Source: Rhizobium phaseoli (GTDB lineage Bacteria > Pseudomonadota > Alphaproteobacteria > Rhizobiales > Rhizobiaceae). Taken from it: DNA of 63,355 bases. Of the stretch, positions 8,397-17,331 are shown piece by piece. The DNA is taken from positions 1 to 63,355 of the forward strand of contig NZ_ML133590.1 of assembly GCF_003985125.1 (NCBI RefSeq). The letters are read 5' to 3'. A model generated the notes under the pieces. That model saw only the letters and a list, made by a program, of their open reading frames with translations. It was not told where the DNA came from and ran no database searches. Numbering within the stretch: position 1 is the first letter of the stretch; each line of letters opens with the position of its first letter. A program made the position numbers and the translations under genes.

Positions 8397-8963
8397 GTCC
8401 CCAACTCCGTTTAGGTTGCAGATCGATAAAACCACAATCTTCTGGAAAAACGAGTGTCGAATGCCTAACACAATCGTAGAGGGGGTGTTAAACGAATATA
8501 GTGTCCGCCCGTATATAGCGGTACCAACGGTTCACCCGGCGAGCAATACCCCAGCAACTGCCAGTACGATTGGCAATACCATGCCACCGGCCGTAGGTAC
8601 GGTGGCAGGACCGCGATGTCTCGTCCGGGACGTTGGTAATGCGAAGAGTAATAGCAACTATACGTCAGCGCTCTGCCGGTACCAATCGCAAGTGAAAGCT
8701 TCGCGCAGAGTGTTACACACATCCGTCGCTCAACCTTGGCATGTTTGGTCGGTGGTCGGCGCTGCCTGGCCAGCCGCCGCAGTACTTACCACACGCAGCA
8801 ATGTGCTTTGGATTAAAGCAGAGAGCCAGAGCCAGCTCAATCTCCCTGGGCTTAAATCGGTTACATTATTGTTTCAAACCTATTGACACGACCCCTCGTT
8901 GCGCCGAAATAATTCTCGCGTTGTATTGAACAACAAGGATGCAAATTCGTTGGGGGACGGGTT
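8397..8963. other. Gap with no supported gene
   Basis: Open frames exist on both strands but show biased, cysteine/tyrosine-rich or arginine-rich translations without family motifs. Several GGTACC/GGTACG-type short repeats occur at 8519-8690. The last about 80 bp should hold the promoter of the following 797-residue gene. Confidence 0.35.
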
Positions 8964-11357
8964 ATGCAATATTGGAAACTCTTTACCTCATTTGCTTTAT
9001 TCGTATTTATTTTCGGATTATTTGCTGCCACGGAGGCCATAAGTGCAGACGCGGTAAAGCCGGAAACTTGGTCCCCTGAAATTCCTAAGGCTTTGGTGGG
9101 GCCTTATATTTCCGACCCGGCCATATTGGTCCGGCTCGACCGGCCCGGCAACGGAATGGATTGCAGCGATGCCGGCCCTCTGAATTTCCAGTGCCTCGTG
9201 TTTCGGGATCGCCGCTCCACGATGAGCCCTGACGACTTCGCCAGCAACCCGTTCATGCTTCCCGTCTTCGAGACTGTTCGTGACGTCGTCGGCGATGACC
9301 TCAAGGATCAGACCGCAGATCACCTGTCGCCCAAATTCCTCGAATTTGCCGGAGCCAAGATCGAGCTGGTCGGTGTCGTCAACCGCATGGACCGGCAGTT
9401 CAATAAGGATATTGTGCCGGAGCGCGGCACGCACCTTGCCTGCGGTGAAATCAGTGCGATCTATCGCTTCGCCTATGAGGGGACGTTGAACAGCGGACCG
9501 GTCGATGATCGCCGCTATCAGTCCCGCCTTCCCGTCACACTGAATGTGGTCTTCCCCGCGCAACCCTGGTCCGGTTCGCCGGACTGCAAAACAGTCTCCG
9601 GCTTGTGGCGCAATTATGTCGATGCGGTCAAAGCGGGGGCCACGCCCGCGGACCTCTCCGGCCAGACCGATGCGCTAGTATCGTCGCTCCACCCGGCGGA
9701 CATCGACCGGATCGAATTGAACATGCAGGGTTCCCGCATTCCCGCCTCCGTCGACAAAACCGACTTCGGCACGCTGGCGAGCTACATCATCCGCGTGTTT
9801 CGATGGCAGGGCGGCAACGACGGCAAAGGGCATTGGGCAGTCAGCTATCTCTCCAACCAAATCGATCGTGCGCGGCTATTGGGAAATCCGCAGGGTGATG
9901 CGAATACTTGTCCCGACCAGCGTGGAAAAGCGATCTCCCGCTCGGCTCTCGCGCAATACCTGCTTGCGGATGAGGGCATCGCCGACGTCGATCTCGGGCT
10001 TGTCAATATTCCCGTCGATTTCCTCGCATGCCGGGCCGTTTCCATCTCTCCCGGCGGCGCCAGCCGGTCCGCCAACCAGCCGTTCTGGAACGACGTCAAG
10101 CATCCCGTGCTGAGCGATCACGAAATCGAGACTGCTCTGGCGAAATACAGGAAGCGCTATCCCGATACCCTCAACTTCGTCGGCAATGCCGAGGAATTCC
10201 GGATGCGCCTCAACGAGGCATCCTGTTCCGGCTGCCACCAGAGCCGGGCGATCGCGGGCTTCCATTTCCCCGGCGCAGACAGGCCGGGAACCGCAAGCGT
10301 AAACGCCATTTTCCTGCCCGGCTCCGCGCATTTCTTTGGCGACCAGCCGCGCCGGGTCGAGATAATTAGGGCGCTGGCATCGCTCACCGACGACGAGACA
10401 ATCGCCCGGCGCGTGCTGGCCACGAGCTATGCCGTTCGCCCGCAAAACACCTATCGGGACCTGCGGCCATCGGGCAGTGAAAAGATCCAGCTCTTGGCTG
10501 GATGGGGCGGCGCCTGCCTGATCTCGGCCCCGCCGGGCAGCCGGCGGCAATGGGGATGCTATGGAAATCTGCGATGCGCGCCTGTTTTCGCATCTGCCAA
10601 CCAGCCCGGCATAGGCATGTGCCTGGGATCGCAGACCCCTCCCATGATCGGCGAGGCAATGCAGTTCGGCACCGTCGGCAGTTCCAGGTTCGGTTCGGAC
10701 AAATACGACAGAAAGCCGAAAAATACCGATCCCAGGGATACGACGATCTCGATAGATAATCTGCCGCAGCTTGCCACCAACGAATACGTCACCTCGCATC
10801 AGGAATATTATGAAGGCATCGGCGGCCTTACCCGAAATCCGGGCGAGTCCGACGAAACCTATGCCCGGCGCGTGCTCGAACAGCAGACAGGCGGTTTTCC
10901 GGGCGGCTCCCTTCGGCTTGGGCAATGCCGGGACCTGCCCCAAGAAGCAACCTGCGGCCTGCTGGCCTCGACAGGCTTTTCCCGATGCATGGGTGACGCG
11001 GGCGACGGCAAGCGCACGGTGGAAAGCTGTTTCCGGATCTACACTAGCTATTCCGGCGTACGCGCCTGCGATGCCGCCAATCCATGCCGCGACGATTACA
11101 TCTGCATGAACCCACTCGGGTACACCAAGGAAAATGCCAAGATCCTGTTCGATCGGCGCGTCGACGCCCGCAACGCCGAGCAGCTTTCATTTCCGGCGGG
11201 CGACAACAGGCGCAACTATTTCGCATCGACCTTCTTCGGCCAGGACATGCCTGACGAAGCCTGGCTGAACCGAGGCGATCATCGCGGCGTCTGTATCCCG
11301 CCCTACTTCGTCTTCCAATTCAAGGCGGACGGCCATGTCGTGCCGCCTAATCCTTAG
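8964..11357 (+). CDS. Large exported protein with a single CxxCH motif
   Basis: The 797-residue product starts after a GGGGGACGGG stretch and has an N-terminal signal segment (FTSFALFVFIFGLFAATEAISA). One haem-c-type motif, CSGCH (Cys421, Cys424, His425), sits in ASCSGCHQSRAIAGFHFPG. Many other cysteines cluster in the last 250 residues, suggesting disulfides. Otherwise I recognise no domain. Haem attachment is possible but unproven; the CxxCH could instead bind metal. The GH75-like exported protein follows 130 bp downstream on the same strand. The context of other exported enzymes suggests a cell-envelope or extracellular role. Confidence 0.65.
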   Translation: MQYWKLFTSFALFVFIFGLFAATEAISADAVKPETWSPEIPKALVGPYISDPAILVRLDRPGNGMDCSDAGPLNFQCLVFRDRRSTMSPDDFASNPFMLPVFETVRDVVGDDLKDQTADHLSPKFLEFAGAKIELVGVVNRMDRQFNKDIVPERGTHLACGEISAIYRFAYEGTLNSGPVDDRRYQSRLPVTLNVVFPAQPWSGSPDCKTVSGLWRNYVDAVKAGATPADLSGQTDALVSSLHPADIDRIELNMQGSRIPASVDKTDFGTLASYIIRVFRWQGGNDGKGHWAVSYLSNQIDRARLLGNPQGDANTCPDQRGKAISRSALAQYLLADEGIADVDLGLVNIPVDFLACRAVSISPGGASRSANQPFWNDVKHPVLSDHEIETALAKYRKRYPDTLNFVGNAEEFRMRLNEASCSGCHQSRAIAGFHFPGADRPGTASVNAIFLPGSAHFFGDQPRRVEIIRALASLTDDETIARRVLATSYAVRPQNTYRDLRPSGSEKIQLLAGWGGACLISAPPGSRRQWGCYGNLRCAPVFASANQPGIGMCLGSQTPPMIGEAMQFGTVGSSRFGSDKYDRKPKNTDPRDTTISIDNLPQLATNEYVTSHQEYYEGIGGLTRNPGESDETYARRVLEQQTGGFPGGSLRLGQCRDLPQEATCGLLASTGFSRCMGDAGDGKRTVESCFRIYTSYSGVRACDAANPCRDDYICMNPLGYTKENAKILFDRRVDARNAEQLSFPAGDNRRNYFASTFFGQDMPDEAWLNRGDHRGVCIPPYFVFQFKADGHVVPPNP

Positions 11358-11487
11358 CGCTCGCAGAGCTGGCGCCGTGAGATCCGGCCTCTGAGAAGAG
11401 ACGTCAGCACACCTATTTGAGAATCGATCTCATGTCATAACCAATCAACTCCGGCCGTCACATGCGCCGATACAAGCGGGGAGCAGA

Positions 11488-12540
11488 ATGAAAATCGCAT
11501 TGAAGAGCATATGTGTGGCCTCACTCATCGCACTGTCCCTGTCGCCCGGCGGCAGCACGGCGAAAAGCTGCGATGACAAACCCCACAATGGGAAATTCGC
11601 AGATGGCTCGCTGATCATGACGACGCGAATGAACGTCAATCCAGACGGAACGAGCGCGTCCTACACGGTTGGCGACCACGGCTATACCTATATCGCCAAT
11701 GGCGTTAACCTTCACCTCGATGGCAAGAAGATCGCCTGTTCCATCAAGGAAAATAACCTGCTTTGCCGGAGAAAATGGATCGAGGCGGAAGGTGCAGATT
11801 TCCTCGCCGGCACTCCCGAATTCTGTGTCTTTGCGCTTGGAGTGGAACCGATCTTTCCCGGGACAACGCTTGAGGAATGCGAGAAGAAGGACGCGGGCGG
11901 GCGCTACTTCGTTGGAAACGGCAAGGGTCGTCCCAAGGTCGGCAAGTCGCTACCTCACAGCATCAGCGGAGACATTCAGACCTATGTTTCGACAACGGCC
12001 CTAACGCACACGGTCGATGGCAAAGTCGTCTCGATCGACGCCGCAACAGTGCCCGGCCTCGTAGTGCCTAAGGGGAAATCGTCCTTGCTGGGATCGATCG
12101 CCTGGGTCCAGTACGGTGACCACAGCGTTTTCGCGCTCGCGACCGACAGCGGCCCCGGCTTCGGCGAAGGGTCCATCGCCCTTCATGAAATGCTGCGATA
12201 CGGCGCGCTGCAGAGCAAGCACCCGATGGGTCCGCTCTCCAGGGAGCAGCGATGCACAGAAGCGGAGAGCGATCTCAAGGCGCCCTATCAATCGCGGCCG
12301 GACTACCAGAACGACGAGTGCAGGAAGGGGCACAAGCCGAAAGGCGGCACCGATATTCGCGCCTATGGCGGTATCGAGAGCGGCGTGACATCGATCATTC
12401 TTCCCCTGAAGCCAGCGATGGATGGCCGGACAGTTCAGGGAAATCTCAACACGCTCTCCCTGAAAGATATCGCGCTTGCGGCAGGCTATAGCGAGGAAAA
12501 GCTGCGGCAGATGGCGGCGTGCGGGGCCAAGACGCAGTGA
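11488..12540 (+). CDS. Exported GH75 (chitosanase)-like glycoside hydrolase
   Basis: The 350-residue protein has a signal peptide (KSICVASLIALSLSPGGSTA). Around residues 200-240 it carries the arrangement known from GH75 chitosanases: 'GSIAWVQYGDHSVFALATD' followed by SGPGFGEGSIAL, where Asp and Glu in the D-x-G-P...G-E-G-S stretch are the expected catalytic acids. Eight or more cysteines fit an exported, disulfide-bonded protein. GH75 enzymes cleave beta-1,4-glucosamine polymers, but the substrate here is unproven and may be another amino-sugar polymer. Moderate confidence, since only the core motif is recognisable. Confidence 0.55.
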   Translation: MKIALKSICVASLIALSLSPGGSTAKSCDDKPHNGKFADGSLIMTTRMNVNPDGTSASYTVGDHGYTYIANGVNLHLDGKKIACSIKENNLLCRRKWIEAEGADFLAGTPEFCVFALGVEPIFPGTTLEECEKKDAGGRYFVGNGKGRPKVGKSLPHSISGDIQTYVSTTALTHTVDGKVVSIDAATVPGLVVPKGKSSLLGSIAWVQYGDHSVFALATDSGPGFGEGSIALHEMLRYGALQSKHPMGPLSREQRCTEAESDLKAPYQSRPDYQNDECRKGHKPKGGTDIRAYGGIESGVTSIILPLKPAMDGRTVQGNLNTLSLKDIALAAGYSEEKLRQMAACGAKTQ

Positions 12541-12765
12541 TCGAGCACCGCTGGGCTACAATCCACATGCGAAGCGGTCGCAGGTTTCCTTCAAGAGCCG
12601 CATCACGGCTATCGGCCCGAAGCAGGTAAACCGGACCTTTCGGACTCCAACCGGCGTGGTGCCGCCCCAAAGTGCAACCGACGCTAATTTAGTCGACGTG
12701 AGACCGTGTGGACAATAGAACCCCACAGGCACTTACGGTTTCGGCGACTGTACGTTTGCTGCCGG

Positions 12766-13332
12766 CTATTGCGCTGCCTTGCAATCCGCCGAGGTTTTTA
12801 AGTTGGGACCAACCGTACCGACTATGGCGACGTCGCAGTTGAGATGGTTCTTGGTCAAGATCGTTGTCGTCGGCTGATGATTCGTAACCGAATAGTCTTC
12901 ATCGCCGGATTGAAGTGTTGCTGACCAATTTTCACCCGCAGCAGAGAATGATGTTACTTTCAATTCGAGATCCGTACCCGGAAATTTATAACTTCCGCCG
13001 GATGGAATCGTATGCCTTTGGGCGCCCCGATTGTTAGTCGCAATGACCGCTTGAGCTTCACTGAGATCGACCCGCGCGGTCTTCAAATCGGCAAGCGCTT
13101 TTTCGAGGTCGCCTTGCGTGGTACGGAGGCTAGCCAGTACTGTGGAGTGTGCCAATTCCGCCTTTTCCGCTCGCTTGGTTTCAACTTCCATCGTTTCCGA
13201 TTTAACCAATTTTCCGGTAAAATACTCAAACGTGGTCGTATACCCTCCCGCAGCAAATCCGCTCGCGCCGGTTATTAAGGCGATGATGATCGCACTATAG
13301 ACAGGCATCCGCGTTGATGCTTGGCTTGTCAT
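12766..13332 (-). CDS. Single-pass membrane protein with coiled coil, unknown function
   Basis: The 188-residue product has one N-terminal membrane helix (VYSAIIIALITGASGFAAGG). A long heptad-like helix follows (about residues 45-95, ETKRAEKAELAHS to LSEAQAVI), and then a strand-rich C-terminal domain of about 85 residues with two cysteines. The topology suggests a periplasmic coiled-coil stalk bearing a small globular domain. It is convergent with the GH75-like gene and has a long AT-rich upstream region (13333-13650). No family recognised. Confidence 0.5.
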   Translation of the reverse strand: MTSQASTRMPVYSAIIIALITGASGFAAGGYTTTFEYFTGKLVKSETMEVETKRAEKAELAHSTVLASLRTTQGDLEKALADLKTARVDLSEAQAVIATNNRGAQRHTIPSGGSYKFPGTDLELKVTSFSAAGENWSATLQSGDEDYSVTNHQPTTTILTKNHLNCDVAIVGTVGPNLKTSADCKAAQ

Positions 13333-13886
13333 TTAAAAACCCGTTTTTTAGTTTCGTTCGACGCGCGATTTAATGGGCCAATTTGTTGCTTGCAATGAAA
13401 AGGTGCATTCTGACTGCTCATAGCCTCGAGCATCGTTTCCAAGTCGTTATCGGGGTGAGGCGGCGATGGGGCGTTCGGCAACAAATCGCCCCGGAAATAT
13501 GCGGAATATGCGCCCTGCCGCCAATCGGAATGTTTTGAGAAATTTTCCTTGGCCTGTAACGTATTGTATCACCTCCTTCGATTGACGCATGTGAAGGGTG
13601 ATGACAAAACAAAATACTGATTTCCATCATATAGGTATTCCTCAGTTTTATCTAAATAATGCTTGCCAACTCTACGATGTGGAGTATTATCGACCAGATG
13701 CAACGCAGGCGTAGCCAAAAGGCTACCGATGTAATTTCGAGAAGAATTCAGTTTAATTTACTATTCAATTGGCATCGCTGCGGCTTCCGCTACGGCGACT
13801 CGAGCAGCTTGTCCGACGTATTACTGTGTCGGCCAGAGCCTGCTTGCCAGCGCACTTGGGTCGCCTGCGTTGACGGGGGCGCGACT
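13333..13886. other. Intergenic region upstream of the caspase cluster
   Basis: No supported gene. The part at 13590-13770 is noticeably AT-rich and probably carries the promoter of the plus-strand cluster that follows. The open frame from 13659 into the next gene lacks a good start; the ATG at 13887, after GGGGGC, is preferred. Confidence 0.35.
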
Positions 13887-14358
13887 ATGGGCGTAGTTGA
13901 GCAAGTTTTGGTTCTGCCGAGCGTCGTAAAGGACGATCCCGACCTGCGCGATCAAGTTTATCTTCCGTCGCTGCGCTCGCTTCCTTCTGAACTGCCTATC
14001 GACGCGACCCTTGTCCGGGCACTCACGTCCGGTGACCGGCTGAATTGGTTGCCGCGAGATCAAGGGGCGGAAGGAACCTGTGCAGCTCAAGCGGCCGCCA
14101 CCCTCATCGACTTGCATCGGATGCAGACGGCAAAGCCCTGCGCCTCAAGTCAGTGCGCGAATGGTTTACCAAATGGCAATCCAACAAAATTACGAGCGAC
14201 AGACAGAGAATCCATTTTGCTCTTCGGGGCTGGAGGACCGTTCGAGTTTCGTGGGGACGAGTTTGGCGTGCTCCGGCATCCACAGTGTCATAAGGAACGA
14301 CTTCCCAGCGCTGTGCATAAACGAGATGTCGGCCACGCGCCCTACGCACAGTTCTTAA
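13887..14358 (+). pseudogene. Papain-like (C1A) cysteine peptidase remnant, frameshifted and truncated
   Basis: From 13887 the frame encodes a typical beginning of bacterial C1A peptidases (YLPSLRSLPSELPI, then WLPRDQGAEGTCAAQAAA), where the Cys of GTCAA is the expected nucleophile. Around 14110-14140 the homology appears to move to another frame (SARMVYQMAIQQ, resembling the S-x-R-x-x-Y block after the active site), and it fades by about 14350. The catalytic His and Asn regions are not visible. It is read as a decayed first gene of the caspase cluster, ending about 90 bp before the caspase start. Confidence 0.5.
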
Positions 14359-14449
14359 CACAGAACGTTCTCTACTTACACAGCAACGTCCTCCACATAG
14401 AGCGAATTTCGCCAGTTGAATCAACGGTAGAGCCAGAGGAGTAGGTAAA

Positions 14450-16357
14450 TTGACTTCAAATGGTAAGATCTCACTTGAAGAGCTCAATAAGCGGCTTGCA
14501 GATCCTTCGGTTTCGGATGAGGAGCTAACCCGTTATTTCGAAGTTGATGAAAAACGATCGGGCCCGTTCAGTCCGGTGCTCGCTCTCAATCCTCAGACGG
14601 TTAGTATTCCGCAGACCGAGGAAGGCAACGAGCGGAGCGCAGCGCTGCTAAATAGCGCAAATTTCATAGCGCGGCTTCGTAGGCACGTTGCCTTCAATGC
14701 ACGGGTCGGCGATGGAAGCTATCATGGGCCAATCTTGGTCTCCGAAGGAGATAGTTGGTTCCAGTACCCGTTCAAGCTTGCGGACGTTATCGACGATCTG
14801 ATGCAGCGATATGCTGTTTTCAGTCTTGATGCCGCTGGCGACACCTTGTCCAACATGTTTCGTGAAGCGGAATACATGGAAGCAATCGCTAATACGGGCG
14901 CATCGATATTCTTGTTCAGCGGCGGTGGAAATGACGTCGTCGCCGGCGGAAATCTAGCCGCCCACTTATTCGATTTCGACCCTGCCAAGTCACCTGCGGC
15001 ACATCTCCGTCCCTCATTCAACCTCGTGCTCGACGAAGCAATAGGGATATATTCAAGGTTAGTCAGACAGGTTGCTCAGAAATTTCCCAACCTTCAGATC
15101 ATTTGTCATGGCTACGACTACACGGTTCCGGCCAACGGTCCGTGGCTCGGCAAACCGATGGCTTCGAGAAACATCACCGATCCAGCACTTCAAAAAGCAA
15201 TTGCGCGAGTTATGGTAGATCGCTTCAACGAGAGACTGGCGCTTCTCGAGGCGTCGTCGGCACGCCTTCACTACATTGATTGCCGGAACACGGTTCAAGA
15301 AGACGAGTGGTACGACGAACTTCACCCGACAAATGATGGCTACCAGAAGGTGGCAAGGAAGTTCTCGAACAAAATAGAGGAGCTTTCGCCGAAGCCTAAG
15401 GCAGTCGACACGAGGGCGAACAAGGCTAGGGCAGCAATATCCGCCGAGACGACCAGTTATCGCCCGGTCGTTCATCCATCACAGGCAGCTTCCCGGAGTG
15501 CAAAGCCCAAGGACGGGCCCGCCGGTCGATCGCTACATATTGGTCTCAATGCAGTTGATCCCGGACACTACGCGGGGTGGTCTGGACCGTTAAACGCTTG
15601 CGAATTTGACGCCCAGGACATGTACGAGATCGCGGGCGGCCTGGGATATGATGCCAAATTGCTTCTCACCGCCAACGCGACGAGAGACAACGTCGCCGGG
15701 GAGATCGAAAGAGCTGCCCGCGACCTTTCTGCCGGGGACATGTTCTTCATCAGTTACTCCGGTCATGGCGGGCAAGTCCCTGATTTCAATGGCGACGAGG
15801 AAGATGGTGTCGATGAGACATGGTGCCTTTTTGATCGGCAACTCATAGACGATGAACAGTACATGCTGTGGTCCAAGTTCAAACCCGGCGTCCGTGTTCT
15901 GGTCATATCCGATAGTTGCCACAGTGGAAGCGTCATTAGGGCTGTAAGTCCGGACGCGCCTGAGATTGCAGTTGTGCCCAATCCGCTAGCGCGCGCGATG
16001 CCTTCGAACATCGCCAGCCGGACGTTCCGGCAGAACCGCGACCTGTACAATACGCTCGGCAGTTCGCTCTCCAGCGTTGAAGCACAAACCGTCCTCAGAG
16101 CCATGGACACGCCGATTTCCTGTAGCGTGAGGCTTATCTCGGGATGCCAAGACAATCAAACATCTTTGGACGGTCTAGGAAACGGTGCGTTCACGGCTGC
16201 TCTCATCAGCGTGTGGGACAACGGCCGCTTCAGTCGGAATTACGCAGCTTTCCACGGGGCGATTCTTAGAAAAATGCCTGAAACGCAGTCACCGAATCAT
16301 TGGTGCATTGGCCCGAAAAACCCTGTGTTCGACGCACAGACGCCGTTCGCGATCTAA
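14450..16357 (+). CDS. SGNH/GDSL hydrolase - caspase (metacaspase-like) fusion protein
   Basis: The start is a TTG at 14450 preceded by GAGGAGTAGG. The 635-residue protein has a short N-terminal module (1-60, 'SDEELTRYFEVDEKRSGPFS'), then an SGNH hydrolase with block I SEGDSWF (Ser102), a GGGND block (158-162) and the C-terminal Asp289/His292 dyad in DELHP. After a linker (310-360), a caspase-like C14 domain begins at about 361. It carries the catalytic His439 in SYSGHGG and Cys490 in ISDSCHSG. No signal peptide, so it is cytoplasmic. C14 family members cleave proteins after basic or acidic residues and in bacteria often act as death or defence effectors. Pairing with an esterase-like domain in one chain is uncommon. 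GH46-like and L,D-transpeptidase-like genes follow on the same strand. Confidence 0.85.
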   Translation: MTSNGKISLEELNKRLADPSVSDEELTRYFEVDEKRSGPFSPVLALNPQTVSIPQTEEGNERSAALLNSANFIARLRRHVAFNARVGDGSYHGPILVSEGDSWFQYPFKLADVIDDLMQRYAVFSLDAAGDTLSNMFREAEYMEAIANTGASIFLFSGGGNDVVAGGNLAAHLFDFDPAKSPAAHLRPSFNLVLDEAIGIYSRLVRQVAQKFPNLQIICHGYDYTVPANGPWLGKPMASRNITDPALQKAIARVMVDRFNERLALLEASSARLHYIDCRNTVQEDEWYDELHPTNDGYQKVARKFSNKIEELSPKPKAVDTRANKARAAISAETTSYRPVVHPSQAASRSAKPKDGPAGRSLHIGLNAVDPGHYAGWSGPLNACEFDAQDMYEIAGGLGYDAKLLLTANATRDNVAGEIERAARDLSAGDMFFISYSGHGGQVPDFNGDEEDGVDETWCLFDRQLIDDEQYMLWSKFKPGVRVLVISDSCHSGSVIRAVSPDAPEIAVVPNPLARAMPSNIASRTFRQNRDLYNTLGSSLSSVEAQTVLRAMDTPISCSVRLISGCQDNQTSLDGLGNGAFTAALISVWDNGRFSRNYAAFHGAILRKMPETQSPNHWCIGPKNPVFDAQTPFAI

Positions 16358-16395
16358 GTGAGGTTTTGCAAGCAACCCAAAAATAGGAGGATGTC

Positions 16396-17331
16396 ATGAA
16401 GACTGATGCCAATCACACTGTTCAGCTGCTCCAATCCATCTTGAGTGTCGCACTGTCATTGCAGTCCGCAGTCGATGAGCTCAAAGGCGGCGCTGGCACC
16501 AGGTCGGGCTCCGAGGGTATAGCCGGCCTAGATGTAGAGCATGCGCCGCGCGCAAGCGGCGACGCCTTACTGACCGATCAACAGCGCCGGGTTTGCGAGC
16601 AGGTCATCAATGTCTTCGAAACCGGTACCATCGCGGGAAAGTACGGCTCAATTAGTATCTACAACGACGGTCCGAACAGAATCCGTCAAGTGACATACGG
16701 TCGATCGCAGACGACAGAGTATGGCAATCTTCGTGAACTCGTGGCCATGTACGCCGGCGCCGGCGGTCGGTATTCGGAGCAACTGCGCCCCTATGTCGAA
16801 AAAATTGGGCGAACAGCGCTCGTCGACGACCAGACGTTCAAGAACCTTTTGAAATCTGCCGGCAACGAAGATCCTGTTATGCGCGATTGCCAGGACGTGT
16901 TCTTCGATCGACGTTATTTCCAACCCGCGCTGCGCTGGGCAGTCGAGAACGGATTCCATTATGCGCTCTCGGTGCTAGTGATCTACGATTCATTCATCCA
17001 CAGCGGTAGCATTCTCGGCTTTCTTCGTGAGCGCTTCACCGAGCGACCACCGGCACAGGGAGGAAATGAGAAAACTTGGATCTCGGAGTACGTCCAAGCC
17101 CGCCATACCTGGCTCTCGACACACAGCAATCCTCCCGTTCGGGCCAGCGCCTATCGGACCAGGGACTTACTGCGCGAGATAGATAGCGGAAATTGGGATC
17201 TGTCTGCATTGCCCTTTAAGGCAAACGGCACGCCGGTCTTCGGACAGCCCGGAGATAAAGAAGCGCCTCCGACAGGGGATATGCTGCACGTCGTCAGCGG
17301 CGGCGCAGCCTATGGAGACGCGGCAGAATGA
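16396..17331 (+). CDS. GH46 chitosanase-like (lysozyme-superfamily) protein without signal peptide
   Basis: An AGGAGG site precedes the ATG. The 311-residue product begins with a helical module (VQLLQSILSVALSLQSAVDELK, residues 9-30) and a Gly/Ser linker. A GH46-like domain starts at about 60, with Glu75 in NVFETGT and Asp91 in YNDGP at the spacing expected for the acid pair, followed by the family-typical TYGRSQTTEYGNLRELV block. GH46 enzymes hydrolyse chitosan and share the lysozyme fold. No export signal is present, which is odd for a wall-active enzyme. The following gene starts inside its stop (ATGA overlap), so the two are coupled. Peptidoglycan or another amino sugar could be the real substrate. 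Confidence 0.65.
   Translation: MKTDANHTVQLLQSILSVALSLQSAVDELKGGAGTRSGSEGIAGLDVEHAPRASGDALLTDQQRRVCEQVINVFETGTIAGKYGSISIYNDGPNRIRQVTYGRSQTTEYGNLRELVAMYAGAGGRYSEQLRPYVEKIGRTALVDDQTFKNLLKSAGNEDPVMRDCQDVFFDRRYFQPALRWAVENGFHYALSVLVIYDSFIHSGSILGFLRERFTERPPAQGGNEKTWISEYVQARHTWLSTHSNPPVRASAYRTRDLLREIDSGNWDLSALPFKANGTPVFGQPGDKEAPPTGDMLHVVSGGAAYGDAAE

Noticed and set aside
8465..8722. Tyr/Cys-rich 85-residue minus-strand frame
   Set aside because: Odd composition and no start signal; the region has no other support for coding.
8224..8886. 220-residue plus-strand open frame
   Set aside because: It overlaps the lipoprotein gene on the other strand, has no ribosome-binding site and shows no family-like blocks; the composition is that of a chance frame.
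9876..10943. 355-residue minus-strand frame inside the 797-residue gene
   Set aside because: Shadow of a high-GC gene; no motifs, whereas the plus frame has a signal peptide and CxxCH.
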